Shown here piece by piece: positions 1 to 6,940 of a stretch of 9,823 bases of DNA (within the stretch, counting starts at the first letter, position 1; each line of letters starts with the position of its first letter). This DNA comes from Bacteroidota bacterium (GTDB lineage: Bacteria; Bacteroidota; Bacteroidia; Bacteroidales; B39-G9), in NCBI GenBank assembly GCA_030592465.1, contig JAUVJB010000110.1:1-9823 (forward strand). The letters run 5' to 3'. The translations under genes and the position numbers were made by a program. The notes under the pieces are model-generated. The model was not told the origin of the DNA and ran no database searches. It saw only the letters and a list, made by a program, of their open reading frames with translations.

Positions 1-2
1 GT

Positions 3-956
3 TATGCTGTGTTCATGGTTGCTAATAAATGCAATAAAAAACGTGATACCGCTCTTTTTATCGACCCGGGTTTTCCTGTTCAAAAACAACAATTTAAAGT
101 TCTCGGGCAAAAATATACTTCATTTGATATTTATGATTTCCGTGGTGAGAAACTAAGAGAAAAACTTGAATCTTTTTTAAAAAAAGGTAATATTCATTCA
201 ATAATTTATTCTAATCCGAATAATCCAACTTGGGTTTGTTTAAACGAACAAGAATTAAAAATTATTGGTGAACTCGCTAATAAATACGATGTTCTTATTG
301 TTGAAGATTTAGCTTATTTCGCTATGGATTTTCGTTCAGACATGTCTGTCCCCGGCAAACCACCTTATCAACCTACTGTTGCTAAATATACCGACAACTA
401 TGTGCTTTTAATATCAAGCTCAAAAGTTTTCAGTTACGCAGGGCAGCGTATGGCAATGTTATGTATGTCAGATAAAATTTATCACCGCAAATATCCTGAC
501 TTGCAGCCACGCTTTAATGCAGATGAATTTGGTTATGTAATAGTTTTACGAGTATTATATTCTTTAACTTCAGGCGCTTCTCATTCTGCTCAATATGCTT
601 TGGCTGCCATGTTTAAAGCTGCCAACGAAGGTAAGTTTAATTTTGTTGAGGAAGTAAAAGAATATGGTGAGCGTGCAAAGATTATGAAAAAAATGTTTCT
701 CAATAATGGTTTTGAAATTGTTTACGATACAGATATTGATAAACCTGTTGGCGATGGATTTTATTTTACAATTTTATATCCCGGCATGACCGGTGGCGAG
801 TTATTAGAAGAATTATTATATTATGGAATAAGTGCTATCACACTCGATAATTGTGGAAGCGACAAACAAGGCTTAAGAGCTTGTGTATCACAAACACAAC
901 GAAGTCAATTCAACGATTTAGAATATAGGCTTAATAAATTTCATGAAGATCATTAA
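3..956 (+). CDS. PLP-dependent class I/II aminotransferase, 5' end cut off by window
   Basis: Fold-type I aminotransferase that would move an amino group between an amino acid and a 2-oxoacid using pyridoxal phosphate. The frame is open to the left edge, so the N-terminus lies outside the window; the GTG at 9 is only an internal codon. About 317 codons remain of a family usually near 400-440. Numbering from the codon at 9, one sees the cofactor-ring motif SNPNNPTW, the aspartate loop VEDLAYFAMDF, the Schiff-base lysine K139 in SSSKVFSYAGQR, and a C-terminal GLRACVSQ whose Arg should bind the substrate carboxylate. Substrate cannot be read from sequence. It lies 183 bp upstream of the 2-oxoacid oxidoreductase genes on the same strand with no clear terminator between, which fits (but does not prove) supply of 2-oxoacids to that enzyme. 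Confidence 0.9.
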   Translation, partial: YAVFMVANKCNKKRDTALFIDPGFPVQKQQFKVLGQKYTSFDIYDFRGEKLREKLESFLKKGNIHSIIYSNPNNPTWVCLNEQELKIIGELANKYDVLIVEDLAYFAMDFRSDMSVPGKPPYQPTVAKYTDNYVLLISSSKVFSYAGQRMAMLCMSDKIYHRKYPDLQPRFNADEFGYVIVLRVLYSLTSGASHSAQYALAAMFKAANEGKFNFVEEVKEYGERAKIMKKMFLNNGFEIVYDTDIDKPVGDGFYFTILYPGMTGGELLEELLYYGISAITLDNCGSDKQGLRACVSQTQRSQFNDLEYRLNKFHEDH

Positions 957-1139
957 TTTTATTGATGATTGATAGAAAGGAGTTAAAGCAAATTATGTTA
1001 ATTTAAATTTTCACACAACAATATTGTAACATAATAGTTTAACAATATGAAATGTTTTTTAATCAATAATTGAGCAAATTTCATTTTTTTTGTAGAGACT
1101 ATTAATTAGTTAATAAACAATTAATAAAAACAATAAAAT
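957..1139. other. Intergenic gap before the oxidoreductase operon, with a weak inverted repeat
   Basis: AT-rich spacer. It contains an inverted repeat ATTATGTTA (992-1000) / TAACATAAT (1027-1035) enclosing the palindrome ACAATATTGT (1018-1027). I found no exact TAnnTTTG box and no GC-stem plus T-run terminator, so the downstream operon may have a weak promoter here or be read through from the aminotransferase. Confidence 0.3.
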
Positions 1140-1364
1140 ATGGCAAAAATTAAAGGTTCAATCGTAGTTGACAAGGAGAAATGCAAAGGTTGCGGTCTGT
1201 GCGTAGTAGCATGTCCGCAAGATGTCATTGCCCTTGCCAAAGAGGTGAATAGTAAAGGCTATAATTTTGCGTATATGGTAAAACCTGATGCTTGTATTGG
1301 GTGCGCTAATTGTGCAGAAGTATGTCCTGACAGTATAATTACTGTTTATCGAACAAAAATCTAA
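1140..1364 (+). CDS. 2x[4Fe-4S] ferredoxin-type delta subunit of 2-oxoacid:ferredoxin oxidoreductase
   Basis: A 74-residue bacterial-type ferredoxin subunit (VorD/KorD/OorD-like) that carries electrons from the TPP site of the complex to soluble ferredoxin in the cytoplasm. Two complete cluster motifs are visible: C15-x2-C18-x2-C21-x3-C25-P and C52-x2-C55-x2-C58-x3-C62-P. The length is normal for a stand-alone delta subunit. Start is the ATG at 1140; there is no obvious Shine-Dalgarno, which is usual in Bacteroidetes. It is the first gene of a delta-alpha-beta-gamma cluster, the same order as oorDABC/korDABC operons, and is separated from alpha by 33 bp. On its own it could be any dicluster ferredoxin; the neighbours assign it. 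Confidence 0.93.
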   Translation: MAKIKGSIVVDKEKCKGCGLCVVACPQDVIALAKEVNSKGYNFAYMVKPDACIGCANCAEVCPDSIITVYRTKI

Positions 1365-1397
1365 TTTTTTTTAAATTAATTTAAAATATTCAAAAAT

Positions 1398-2153
1398 ATG
1401 GGTGAATTAAAATTAATGAAAGGTAATGAGGTGATAGCTCATGCTGCAATTCGTTGTGGTTGTGACGGCTATTTTGGATACCCAATTACACCTCAGTCCG
1501 AAGTAATGGAAACTTTGATGGTTGAAAAACCTTGGGAAACAACAGGAATGGTTGTTTTGCAGGCAGAAAGTGAAGTTGCTTCAATAAATATGGTATATGG
1601 CGGAGCTTCTTGCGGGAAAAAAGTTATGACTTCTTCTTCAAGTCCAGGTATTAGTTTAATGCAAGAAGGCATTACTTATATTGCCGGTGCTGAGCTTCCT
1701 TGTCTAATTGTTAATGTTGTTAGAGGAGGTCCCGGTTTAGGTACCATTCAACCTGCTCAATCAGATTATTTTCAAGCTTGTAAAGGTGGCGGTCACGGCG
1801 ATTATAATTTAATTGTGCTTGCCCCTGCTTCTGTTCAGGAAATGAATGACTTTGTTGATCTAAGTTTTGAACTTGCTTTTAAATATCGTAATCCTGCTAT
1901 GATACTTTCTGACGGAGCTATTGGTCAAATGATGGAAAAAGTTGAATTATTTGATTATAAACCTCGTTGGACTGATGAAGAAATTCAGAAAATTTCAGGC
2001 TCTTGGGCTACAACAGGCAAAACTGCTGATAGAGAACAACATATCATTACTTCTTTAGAATTAGATTCTGAAAGCATGGAGAAAATAAATCTTCGCATTC
2101 AGGCTAAATATAGAAAGATGGAAGAGGAAGAGGTACGTTATGAAGAAATTTAA
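1398..2153 (+). CDS. vorB: 2-oxoacid:ferredoxin oxidoreductase alpha subunit (VorB/KorA-like), N-terminal domain, ends at in-frame TAA
   Basis: Pyrimidine-binding domain of the alpha subunit of a TPP-dependent 2-oxoacid:ferredoxin oxidoreductase (branched-chain 2-oxoacid, VOR, or 2-oxoglutarate, KOR). Visible motifs are GYPITPQSE (27-35), the conserved glutamate region QAESEVAS (55-62), TSSSSPGISLMQEG (78-91), RGGPGLGT (109-116) and HGDY (133-136). The reading stops at TAA 2151-2153 after 251 residues, where the family (about 350-360 residues) continues into a transketolase-C-like domain II; that continuation is present in the same frame just downstream. With the stop ignored the gene has 362 codons, a full-length family size. 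The interruption could be a real nonsense mutation, a consensus error or readthrough. Substrate class is uncertain: VorB is the name I associate with this Bacteroidetes family, whereas the delta-alpha-beta-gamma order is also that of 2-oxoglutarate enzymes. Confidence 0.88.
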   Translation: MGELKLMKGNEVIAHAAIRCGCDGYFGYPITPQSEVMETLMVEKPWETTGMVVLQAESEVASINMVYGGASCGKKVMTSSSSPGISLMQEGITYIAGAELPCLIVNVVRGGPGLGTIQPAQSDYFQACKGGGHGDYNLIVLAPASVQEMNDFVDLSFELAFKYRNPAMILSDGAIGQMMEKVELFDYKPRWTDEEIQKISGSWATTGKTADREQHIITSLELDSESMEKINLRIQAKYRKMEEEEVRYEEI

Positions 2154-2486
2154 TGCGACGATGCTGAATATATATTTGTAGCTTATGGCTCGTCTTCTCG
2201 TATTTGTCAAAAATCTATCGAAATAGCACGGGCTAAAGGTATTAAAGTTGGTTTATTGCGACCTATTACTCTTTTCCCGTTCCCTAAAAAACCTATTGCT
2301 AAATTAGCCGATAGAGTTAAAGGTATGTTATCTGTTGAAATGAGTGCAGGTCAATTGGTTGAAGATGTTCGACTTGCTGTTAACGGTAAAATACCAGTTG
2401 AACATTTTGGTCGTCTCGGTGGAATTATTCCTAACCCTGACGAAATTGTAGAGGCTTTGGAACAAAAAATAATTGGAGGAAAATAA
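2154..2486 (+). pseudogene. vorB: C-terminal domain II of the same alpha subunit, in frame after the stop
   Basis: The 110 codons after the TAA stay in the frame of the upstream gene and encode the expected continuation: CDDAEYIFVAYGSSSRI, then GIKVGLLRPITLFPFPKK, and a C-terminus with LSVEMSAGQLVEDVRLAV and HFGRLGGIIPNPDEIV, typical of domain II of these alpha subunits. There is no ATG in this frame near its beginning. The only start-like codon is a TTG at 2256, which lies inside the domain and has no ribosome-binding site, so independent translation of an intact domain is unlikely. The stretch contains no further stop and no frameshift, meaning any inactivation is very recent or the protein is still made by readthrough. 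It ends at TAA 2484-2486, one base before the beta start. Confidence 0.85.
2475..2480 (+). promoter_or_regulatory. Ribosome-binding site fixing the beta-subunit start
   Basis: GGAGGA lies 7 nt before the ATG at 2488, inside the last codons of alpha. A strong Shine-Dalgarno is not common in this AT-rich window. It favours the ATG at 2488 over the in-frame TTG at 2473, which overlaps the site itself. Confidence 0.7.
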
Positions 2487-2487
2487 A

Positions 2488-3291
2488 ATGGCAGAAACTA
2501 TAGATATAATTAAAGATGAGAACATAGTTTATCAAAAATCTAAAGTTCTTACTGATAATGTAATGCACTATTGCCCGGGCTGCAGCCATGGCGTAGTTCA
2601 TAAATTAATTGCTGAAGTTATAGAAGAGATGGGCATTCAAGAAAATGTAATTGGAGTTTCTCCTGTTGGATGTTCTGTTTTTGCTTATAACTATCTTGAT
2701 ATTGATTGGCAGGAAGCTGCTCATGGTAGAGCTCCTGCTCTTGCTACTGCTACTAAACGGTTAATGCCTGATAAATATGTGTTTACTTATCAAGGTGATG
2801 GCGATTTAGCTTCAATTGGTGCTGCTGAAATTTTACATGCTTGCAACAGAGGCGAGAACATTACTGTTATTTTTATTAATAATGCTATTTATGGTATGAC
2901 CGGCGGACAAATGGCTCCTACAACTTTAGTAGGTATGAAAACCGCAACTTCACCTTATGGTAGAGATATTGATCTACATGGTTATCCTTTAAAAATGACT
3001 GAAATTGTTGCTCAATTACCGGGTACTTGTTATGTAACACGTCAATCTGTTCATACTGCGGCAACTGTTCGTAAATGTAAAAAAGCTATTAGAAAAGCTT
3101 TTGAAAATCAAGAAAAGAAAATCGGTACTTCTTTTATTGAAGTTACTTCTACATGTAATTCGGGTTGGAAAATACCTCCTGTTGAAGCTAACAAGTGGAT
3201 GGTTGATCACATGTTTAAATTCTTTGAACAAGGTGATTTAAAGGATGCTGAAAGAGACAACCCTGATGATTATAAAAAATATATTGAATAA
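2488..3291 (+). CDS. 2-oxoacid:ferredoxin oxidoreductase beta subunit (TPP-binding)
   Basis: Catalytic TPP-binding subunit (267 residues) of the heterotetrameric enzyme that decarboxylates a 2-oxoacid oxidatively to acyl-CoA with ferredoxin as acceptor. Key features are HYCPGCSHG (27-35), and the TPP/Mg motif GDGDLASIG (103-111) followed by INNAIYGMTGGQ (130-141), with N131/N132 as metal and diphosphate ligands. The rest, including CNSGWKIPP near residues 220-230, fits the KorB/VorA-like family over its usual length. The start is taken at ATG 2488 because of the GGAGGA 7 nt upstream. Alpha ends one base before it, so the two are translationally close, and early termination in alpha could reduce its expression by polarity. 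Gamma follows after 17 bp. Confidence 0.94.
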   Translation: MAETIDIIKDENIVYQKSKVLTDNVMHYCPGCSHGVVHKLIAEVIEEMGIQENVIGVSPVGCSVFAYNYLDIDWQEAAHGRAPALATATKRLMPDKYVFTYQGDGDLASIGAAEILHACNRGENITVIFINNAIYGMTGGQMAPTTLVGMKTATSPYGRDIDLHGYPLKMTEIVAQLPGTCYVTRQSVHTAATVRKCKKAIRKAFENQEKKIGTSFIEVTSTCNSGWKIPPVEANKWMVDHMFKFFEQGDLKDAERDNPDDYKKYIE

Positions 3292-3308
3292 TTTAAAATT
3301 TTGAAATT

Positions 3309-3851
3309 ATGACAGAAGAAATTATTATAGCCGGATTTGGTGGACAAGGTGTTCTTTCAATGGGTAAAATTCTTGCTTACTCAGGCGTTATGCAAAATCA
3401 GGAAGTTACTTGGTATCCTTCTTATGGTCCCGAAATGAGAGGTGGTACTGCTAATGTTACTGTTATTGTTAGTGATGACAGAATTAGTTCTCCTATTCTT
3501 AACGAATATGATACTGCTATTATTCTTAATCAACAATCATTAGATAAGTTTGAGAGTAAAGTAAAATCAGGGGGATTGTTATTATACGACCCTAATGGGA
3601 TTTCTAAACCTCCAACAAGAAAAGGTATTAAAATATTTCAAGTTGAAGGAACTGAAGAGGCTGCTAAAATGGGTAATGCCAAAATATTTAACATGATTGT
3701 TTTAGGCGGTTTTCTTAAGCTTAAACCTATTGTTAAAATGGAAAATGTGAAAAAAGGTTTAGAAAAATCTTTACCTGAACGTCATCACAATTTAATACCT
3801 CTTAATTTACAAGCTATTAAAAAAGGCATGGAAATTGTTCAGGAAGTTTAA
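3309..3851 (+). CDS. 2-oxoacid:ferredoxin oxidoreductase gamma subunit
   Basis: Gamma subunit (180 residues, normal size) of the same complex, corresponding to the domain that in fused pyruvate:ferredoxin oxidoreductases contributes to the CoA-binding side. The N-terminal AGFGGQGVLSMGK (8-20) and the WYPSYGPEMRGGTANVTV block are the family hallmarks. ATG 3309 is the only sensible start and gives the motif spacing expected. It is the last gene of the operon: a strong hairpin with a T-run begins 26 bp after its stop codon. No truncation or missing motif is seen, so of the four subunits only alpha is damaged. Confidence 0.93.
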   Translation: MTEEIIIAGFGGQGVLSMGKILAYSGVMQNQEVTWYPSYGPEMRGGTANVTVIVSDDRISSPILNEYDTAIILNQQSLDKFESKVKSGGLLLYDPNGISKPPTRKGIKIFQVEGTEEAAKMGNAKIFNMIVLGGFLKLKPIVKMENVKKGLEKSLPERHHNLIPLNLQAIKKGMEIVQEV

Positions 3852-3876
3852 TAATAAATTTTTTGAATTGTTTATT

Positions 3877-3907
3877 AGGGTTTAGTTTTACTAAACCCTT
3901 TTTTTTT
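3877..3907 (+). terminator. Intrinsic terminator of the oxidoreductase operon
   Basis: Perfect 9-bp stem AGGGTTTAG (3877-3885) / CTAAACCCT (3891-3899) with loop TTTTA, followed by a run of T through 3907. Textbook rho-independent form, placed just after the gamma gene. Confidence 0.92.
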
Positions 3908-3941
3908 AATAATTTTATGTATGCATTTAGTAGTTTAGTTA

Positions 3942-3953
3942 AGTTACAAACTT
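3942..3953. repeat. AGTTACAAACTT motif, first copy
   Basis: The 12-mer sits in a small hairpin, TTAAGTT (3939-3945) / AACTTAA (3949-3955). The same 12-mer appears in reverse complement at 6973-6984 in the leader of the FabH-like gene. Function unknown. Confidence 0.3.
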
Positions 3954-4093
3954 AAATCCATTGGGTGATATTGTATATTCCGTTCTAATTACATACTTAA
4001 ATTAAAAAAGAACAAAATAATGTATATTCATCAAAAAAAATAATAAAAAATAGATTAAGTAAAGGCAATCTGATTTTAAATTATTTTATTTTA

Positions 4094-4101
4094 TACTTTT
4101 G
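4094..4101 (+). promoter_or_regulatory. Putative Bacteroidetes -7 box upstream of the ABC ATPase
   Basis: TACTTTTG matches TAnnTTTG exactly, 25 bp before the ATG at 4127, so transcription would start near 4105 and give a short leader. The -33 element about 20 bp upstream is poor, so this is a moderate call. Confidence 0.5.
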
Positions 4102-4126
4102 TATTATAATAGAAAGCAAGAATGAT

Positions 4127-5140
4127 ATGAACAGTAAACGTGATAAGATTATTAATATAGAACACCTCAATATTGGTTATAGTTTTTCAAAAAGAAAGAA
4201 TAATGTAATTCATTCAAATATTAATTTATCGTCGTTTGCCGGTGAACTCACGGTTTTAATTGGGGAAAATGGAGTTGGTAAAAGCACTTTGCTTCGAACA
4301 ATTTGTAATTTGCAAAAATCAATAGAGGGTAATATTTCAATTTTCAATAAAGATATAAATCAATATTCACATAACAATCTGGCAAAAAAAATCAGTTTTG
4401 TTTCAACCGAAGCAATAAATGTCGGGTATATGAAAGTTTTTGATTTTATTGCTCTTGGCAGGTTTCCATATACTAACTGGCTTGGTAAATTAACAGACGA
4501 AGACCTTATGTCTGTTAACGAAGTTCTTGCATTGGTGCGAATGGAAACTTTTGCACAAAAGTATTTGAATGAGATTAGTGACGGCGAACGACAACGGGTT
4601 ATGATTGCACGTACATTAGCTCAAGATACTGATATTATTATTCTTGATGAACCGACAGCTTTTCTCGATATGCCCAATAAATACGAGATAATTCATTTGC
4701 TTAATCACTTAACTAAAACGAGAAATAAAACTATTATTTTTTCATCACACGATATAAATATTGCTATGAGCGAATGTGATAAAATGTGGTTAATGCTTGA
4801 TAATGAGATTATTGAAGGATCGCCCGAAGATTTAATTTTAAACAATACTTTTTCAGAGATATTTAAAAATACGAATCTGAATTTTAGTGTTAAAACAGGT
4901 GAATTTAAAACCAAAAAACAAGCATATAAACATATTGGATTAGTAGGAGAGGGGGATAATTTTTTTTGGACAAAAAAAGCTCTTGAACGTCTTGGTTTCA
5001 ACGTAAATTGCAACAAATCATACAGTAAAAATATTATAGTTAAAACTGATAATCACAGCACTCAATGGATTTTTCAAAATGAAGAAAACAAATTTGTGTT
5101 TGATTCAATTTATGAGTTAGCACAAAATATAGAACACTGA
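4127..5140 (+). CDS. FecE/BtuD-type ABC transporter ATP-binding protein with C-terminal extension
   Basis: Cytoplasmic ATPase of an ABC importer of the iron-siderophore/haem/cobalamin class. Seen: Walker A GENGVGKST (46-54, K52), a class-typical FIALGRFPYTNW segment after the Q-loop region, signature ISDGERQR (150-157; SDGER in place of SGGQ, common in this class), Walker B IILDEPTAFLD with E175 as the expected catalytic glutamate, and H-loop histidine H208. The ABC core ends near residue 245. The remaining ~90 residues form an extra domain with GLVGEGDNFFWTKKALERLGF, probably soluble, whose function I cannot name; I recall longer versions of this family in Bacteroidetes. No FecCD permease or binding protein lies beside it, so its partners must be elsewhere. 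The substrate is therefore not assignable. Likely transcribed alone from the TAnnTTTG box at 4094. Confidence 0.9.
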   Translation: MNSKRDKIINIEHLNIGYSFSKRKNNVIHSNINLSSFAGELTVLIGENGVGKSTLLRTICNLQKSIEGNISIFNKDINQYSHNNLAKKISFVSTEAINVGYMKVFDFIALGRFPYTNWLGKLTDEDLMSVNEVLALVRMETFAQKYLNEISDGERQRVMIARTLAQDTDIIILDEPTAFLDMPNKYEIIHLLNHLTKTRNKTIIFSSHDINIAMSECDKMWLMLDNEIIEGSPEDLILNNTFSEIFKNTNLNFSVKTGEFKTKKQAYKHIGLVGEGDNFFWTKKALERLGFNVNCNKSYSKNIIVKTDNHSTQWIFQNEENKFVFDSIYELAQNIEH

Positions 5141-5145
5141 GAACG

Positions 5146-5171
5146 CTGATTTGACTGATTTATACTGATTT
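5146..5171. repeat. Three copies of CTGATTT spaced 9-10 bp
   Basis: CTGATTT occurs at 5146-5152, 5155-5161 and 5165-5171, directly after the ABC gene's stop codon. It resembles degenerate short tandem repeats often seen between genes in Bacteroidetes (recollection, not checked). Confidence 0.45.
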
Positions 5172-5192
5172 TTAGGTTCTGTATGATTTAGA

Positions 5193-5351
5193 GTGGGTAA
5201 AAGAATAAAGTAAAAAGGCTAAAGACTAAAAAATTCAAAGTATAAAGTAAAAAAAAGAAAAAAATATATAGAAAAAAATAATTTTGAAATACTTTTTACT
5301 TTAGCCTTTAGCCTTTTTACTTTAGCCTTTAGCCTTTAAAGGATTACCCAC
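5193..5351. repeat. Long inverted repeat between convergent genes, likely two-way terminator
   Basis: The ends GTGGGTAA (5193-5200) and TTACCCAC (5344-5351) are reverse complements, and an inner 19-bp perfect pairing joins 5206-5224 to 5306-5324 (core AAAGTAAAAAGGCTAAAG). The right arm holds two perfect 21-bp tandem copies (5292-5312 and 5313-5333) containing TTTAGCCTTTAGC. It fills the gap between two genes that run towards each other. A transcript from either side would form a long AU-rich hairpin, so bidirectional termination is plausible. Confidence 0.6.
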
Positions 5352-5370
5352 TTAAATTAAGAAAGAACAT

Positions 5371-6795
5371 TTATTTCTTATCAAGTTTATCTTTAAGAAT
5401 TTGTTCAACAGTTTTAGTATCAATGCGTTTAGCAATAATTTTTTTATCTTTATCAAGAATATAAATAAGAGGTGTGCTAACAACATTATATTTATTTCGA
5501 TAATCACTAAAATTATAAGGGTCATAAACATTTATCCAGTCAGTCAAACCTTTATCTTCAATAAATTTTTTCCATTTCTTAAAATCAACATGAGTATAAA
5601 CAGAAAAAACTTCTACGCCCTTTTCCCAATATTTTTGATATATTTCATGAAGTCCCGGCAAATCTTTTTTACAATGGCCACAATCGGTATCCCAAAAAAT
5701 TAAAACAGTATATTCAGCTTTAACTTGATATAACGATACATATTTTTCATCATAAGTTGTCATTTTAAGTTCAGGTGCTGCATTTCCTATTAAATTTGGA
5801 GTTAATTCATTAACTCTGTCTCTAATTTTTTCCACAAACGAGGAATCTATCCAAGTTGCTTGACCTGATAAATAATATTCTTCAGCTAAAAAGACAAAAG
5901 TTTTATCCATACCCATTATTTTTGATGAGTTGGCATAATTAAAAATAAATTGTAACACATATTGAAAAATGTCTTTGTCTGCTTTTGATTTCTCAATAAT
6001 TTTCTCAGCTTCAACATTTACCGTATCAGGTATTTGAATAATTACCCTTGTAAAAAATTGATTTAATTTATAAAAGAAGATAGGAGTTCGTAGTAAACGA
6101 TAATCAGAAAAATCTATATTATCAAAAAAATGATTTTTATAATAATGATACTCAAAAAGAGAATCTATCTTATTTCCGGCATCGTCAACAGGAGCATCGG
6201 GCACAGTAATTTCATTTAATGAATTTATTATTTTACTTAATAAAGCATCAGGATTGTTTTTTACGATTTCATCCCATTTATTTTTTACTTCTTCATCAAT
6301 ATCTTTTATTTTTTGTTTATAAATTTTTACAGAATCAGTATTTTCTTTATTTGATTGTATCTTTTTTCTATATGTTCCGACTTTTTTAGATTCTATAATC
6401 ATAAATTTTTGATAATCGTTAAATTGCTTATTTTCTTCAGAACCTTTTATTTTTAAGTTTTTTACAAAATTTTCTGCCTTTGAAGATGTATCTGTTTCAA
6501 TTGAGAAATTTTGGTCTTTGTCAATTAGTATCTCAAAAAAAGACTTTTCAGGTAGAATTATTAGATAAATTCCTCCATCTAAATTTTTGTTACCTTCAAA
6601 AATTCCTTCACCTTTATTATTAACTTGTATTGTATCTAATACGAAATTTTTATCTCCAAAATGATATCCTAAGTATATTGTAGTGTCTTTTAATCCATTA
6701 ATTTTTACCTTAATTTTATATCCTTCTGCAAAGGTTTGTGTATTTGAGGTAAATAAAATAAATACTAATACGAATAATTTTATTAACTTCTTCAT
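5371..6795 (-). CDS. Secreted thioredoxin-like (TlpA/DUF4369-type) protein
   Basis: Periplasmic thiol-disulfide protein of 474 residues. Residues 1-23 are a Sec signal peptide (KK, hydrophobic core LFVLVFILF, probable cleavage after TFA); no lipobox Cys is seen. Residues ~25-125 look like DUF4369 (ingKIKVKINGLKDTTIYLGY, then LDTIQVNNKGEGIFEG), a linker rich in Lys/Glu follows, ~180-330 resembles DUF5106, and ~335-474 is a thioredoxin/AhpC-TSA fold with GNAAPELKM, the redox motif C372-G-H-C375 in FWDTDCGHCKKDLP, and the cis-proline loop STPLIYIL. Members of this group reduce or shuffle disulfides outside the cytoplasm; the partner is unknown. The ATG at 6795 gives a proper signal peptide. It is transcribed alone, away from the FabH-like gene, from a promoter near 6850. 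DUF boundaries are approximate. Confidence 0.9.
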   Translation of the reverse strand: MKKLIKLFVLVFILFTSNTQTFAEGYKIKVKINGLKDTTIYLGYHFGDKNFVLDTIQVNNKGEGIFEGNKNLDGGIYLIILPEKSFFEILIDKDQNFSIETDTSSKAENFVKNLKIKGSEENKQFNDYQKFMIIESKKVGTYRKKIQSNKENTDSVKIYKQKIKDIDEEVKNKWDEIVKNNPDALLSKIINSLNEITVPDAPVDDAGNKIDSLFEYHYYKNHFFDNIDFSDYRLLRTPIFFYKLNQFFTRVIIQIPDTVNVEAEKIIEKSKADKDIFQYVLQFIFNYANSSKIMGMDKTFVFLAEEYYLSGQATWIDSSFVEKIRDRVNELTPNLIGNAAPELKMTTYDEKYVSLYQVKAEYTVLIFWDTDCGHCKKDLPGLHEIYQKYWEKGVEVFSVYTHVDFKKWKKFIEDKGLTDWINVYDPYNFSDYRNKYNVVSTPLIYILDKDKKIIAKRIDTKTVEQILKDKLDKK

Positions 6796-6846
6796 TGAAT
6801 ATTTTTTTTATTTTTAAAAATTATTTCAAACATTTTAACGTTATTG

Positions 6847-6876
6847 CAAATGTATAAATTGTTAATTTATTACAAA
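6847..6876 (-). promoter_or_regulatory. Putative promoter of the thioredoxin-like gene
   Basis: On the minus strand TACATTTG (plus-strand CAAATGTA, 6847-6854) matches TAnnTTTG, and TTTG (plus-strand CAAA, 6873-6876) lies 18 bp upstream as a -33 element. Transcription would begin near 6843, giving a leader of about 48 nt. Confidence 0.6.
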
Positions 6877-6904
6877 AATTATAATTGTTTTTTATTTATT
6901 GTTC

Positions 6905-6937
6905 TTGTCTTTTAATAGCTAAAAACTATTATCTTTG
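6905..6937 (+). promoter_or_regulatory. Putative promoter of the FabH-like gene
   Basis: TATCTTTG (6930-6937) is an exact TAnnTTTG match, with TTG at 6905-6907 about 22 bp upstream as a -33 candidate. It is divergent from the promoter at 6847-6876. If used, the transcript begins near 6941 and the coding region starts only at 7191, a leader of about 250 nt. Confidence 0.55.
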
Positions 6938-6940
6938 TAT

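Noticed and set aside
2151..2153. Reassigned genetic code (TAA as sense)
   Set aside because: Most other genes in the window end in TAA at the expected family length, so TAA works as a stop.
2153..2166. Restart at the ATG overlapping the TAA stop (TAATG)
   Set aside because: This ATG is in another frame and meets a TGA after four codons; the ATG at 2161 also stops after six codons.
2256..2486. Separate 76-residue gene starting at TTG 2256
   Set aside because: The TTG encodes an internal Leu of domain II, has no ribosome-binding site, and starting there would cut the domain. It is the continuation of the interrupted alpha gene.
2328..2525. Antisense frames over coding genes (also 3016-3231, 4705-5016, 7640-7876) and sense shadows (5401-5703, 7660-7902)
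   Set aside because: They lie inside well-supported genes on another frame or strand and show no family motif.
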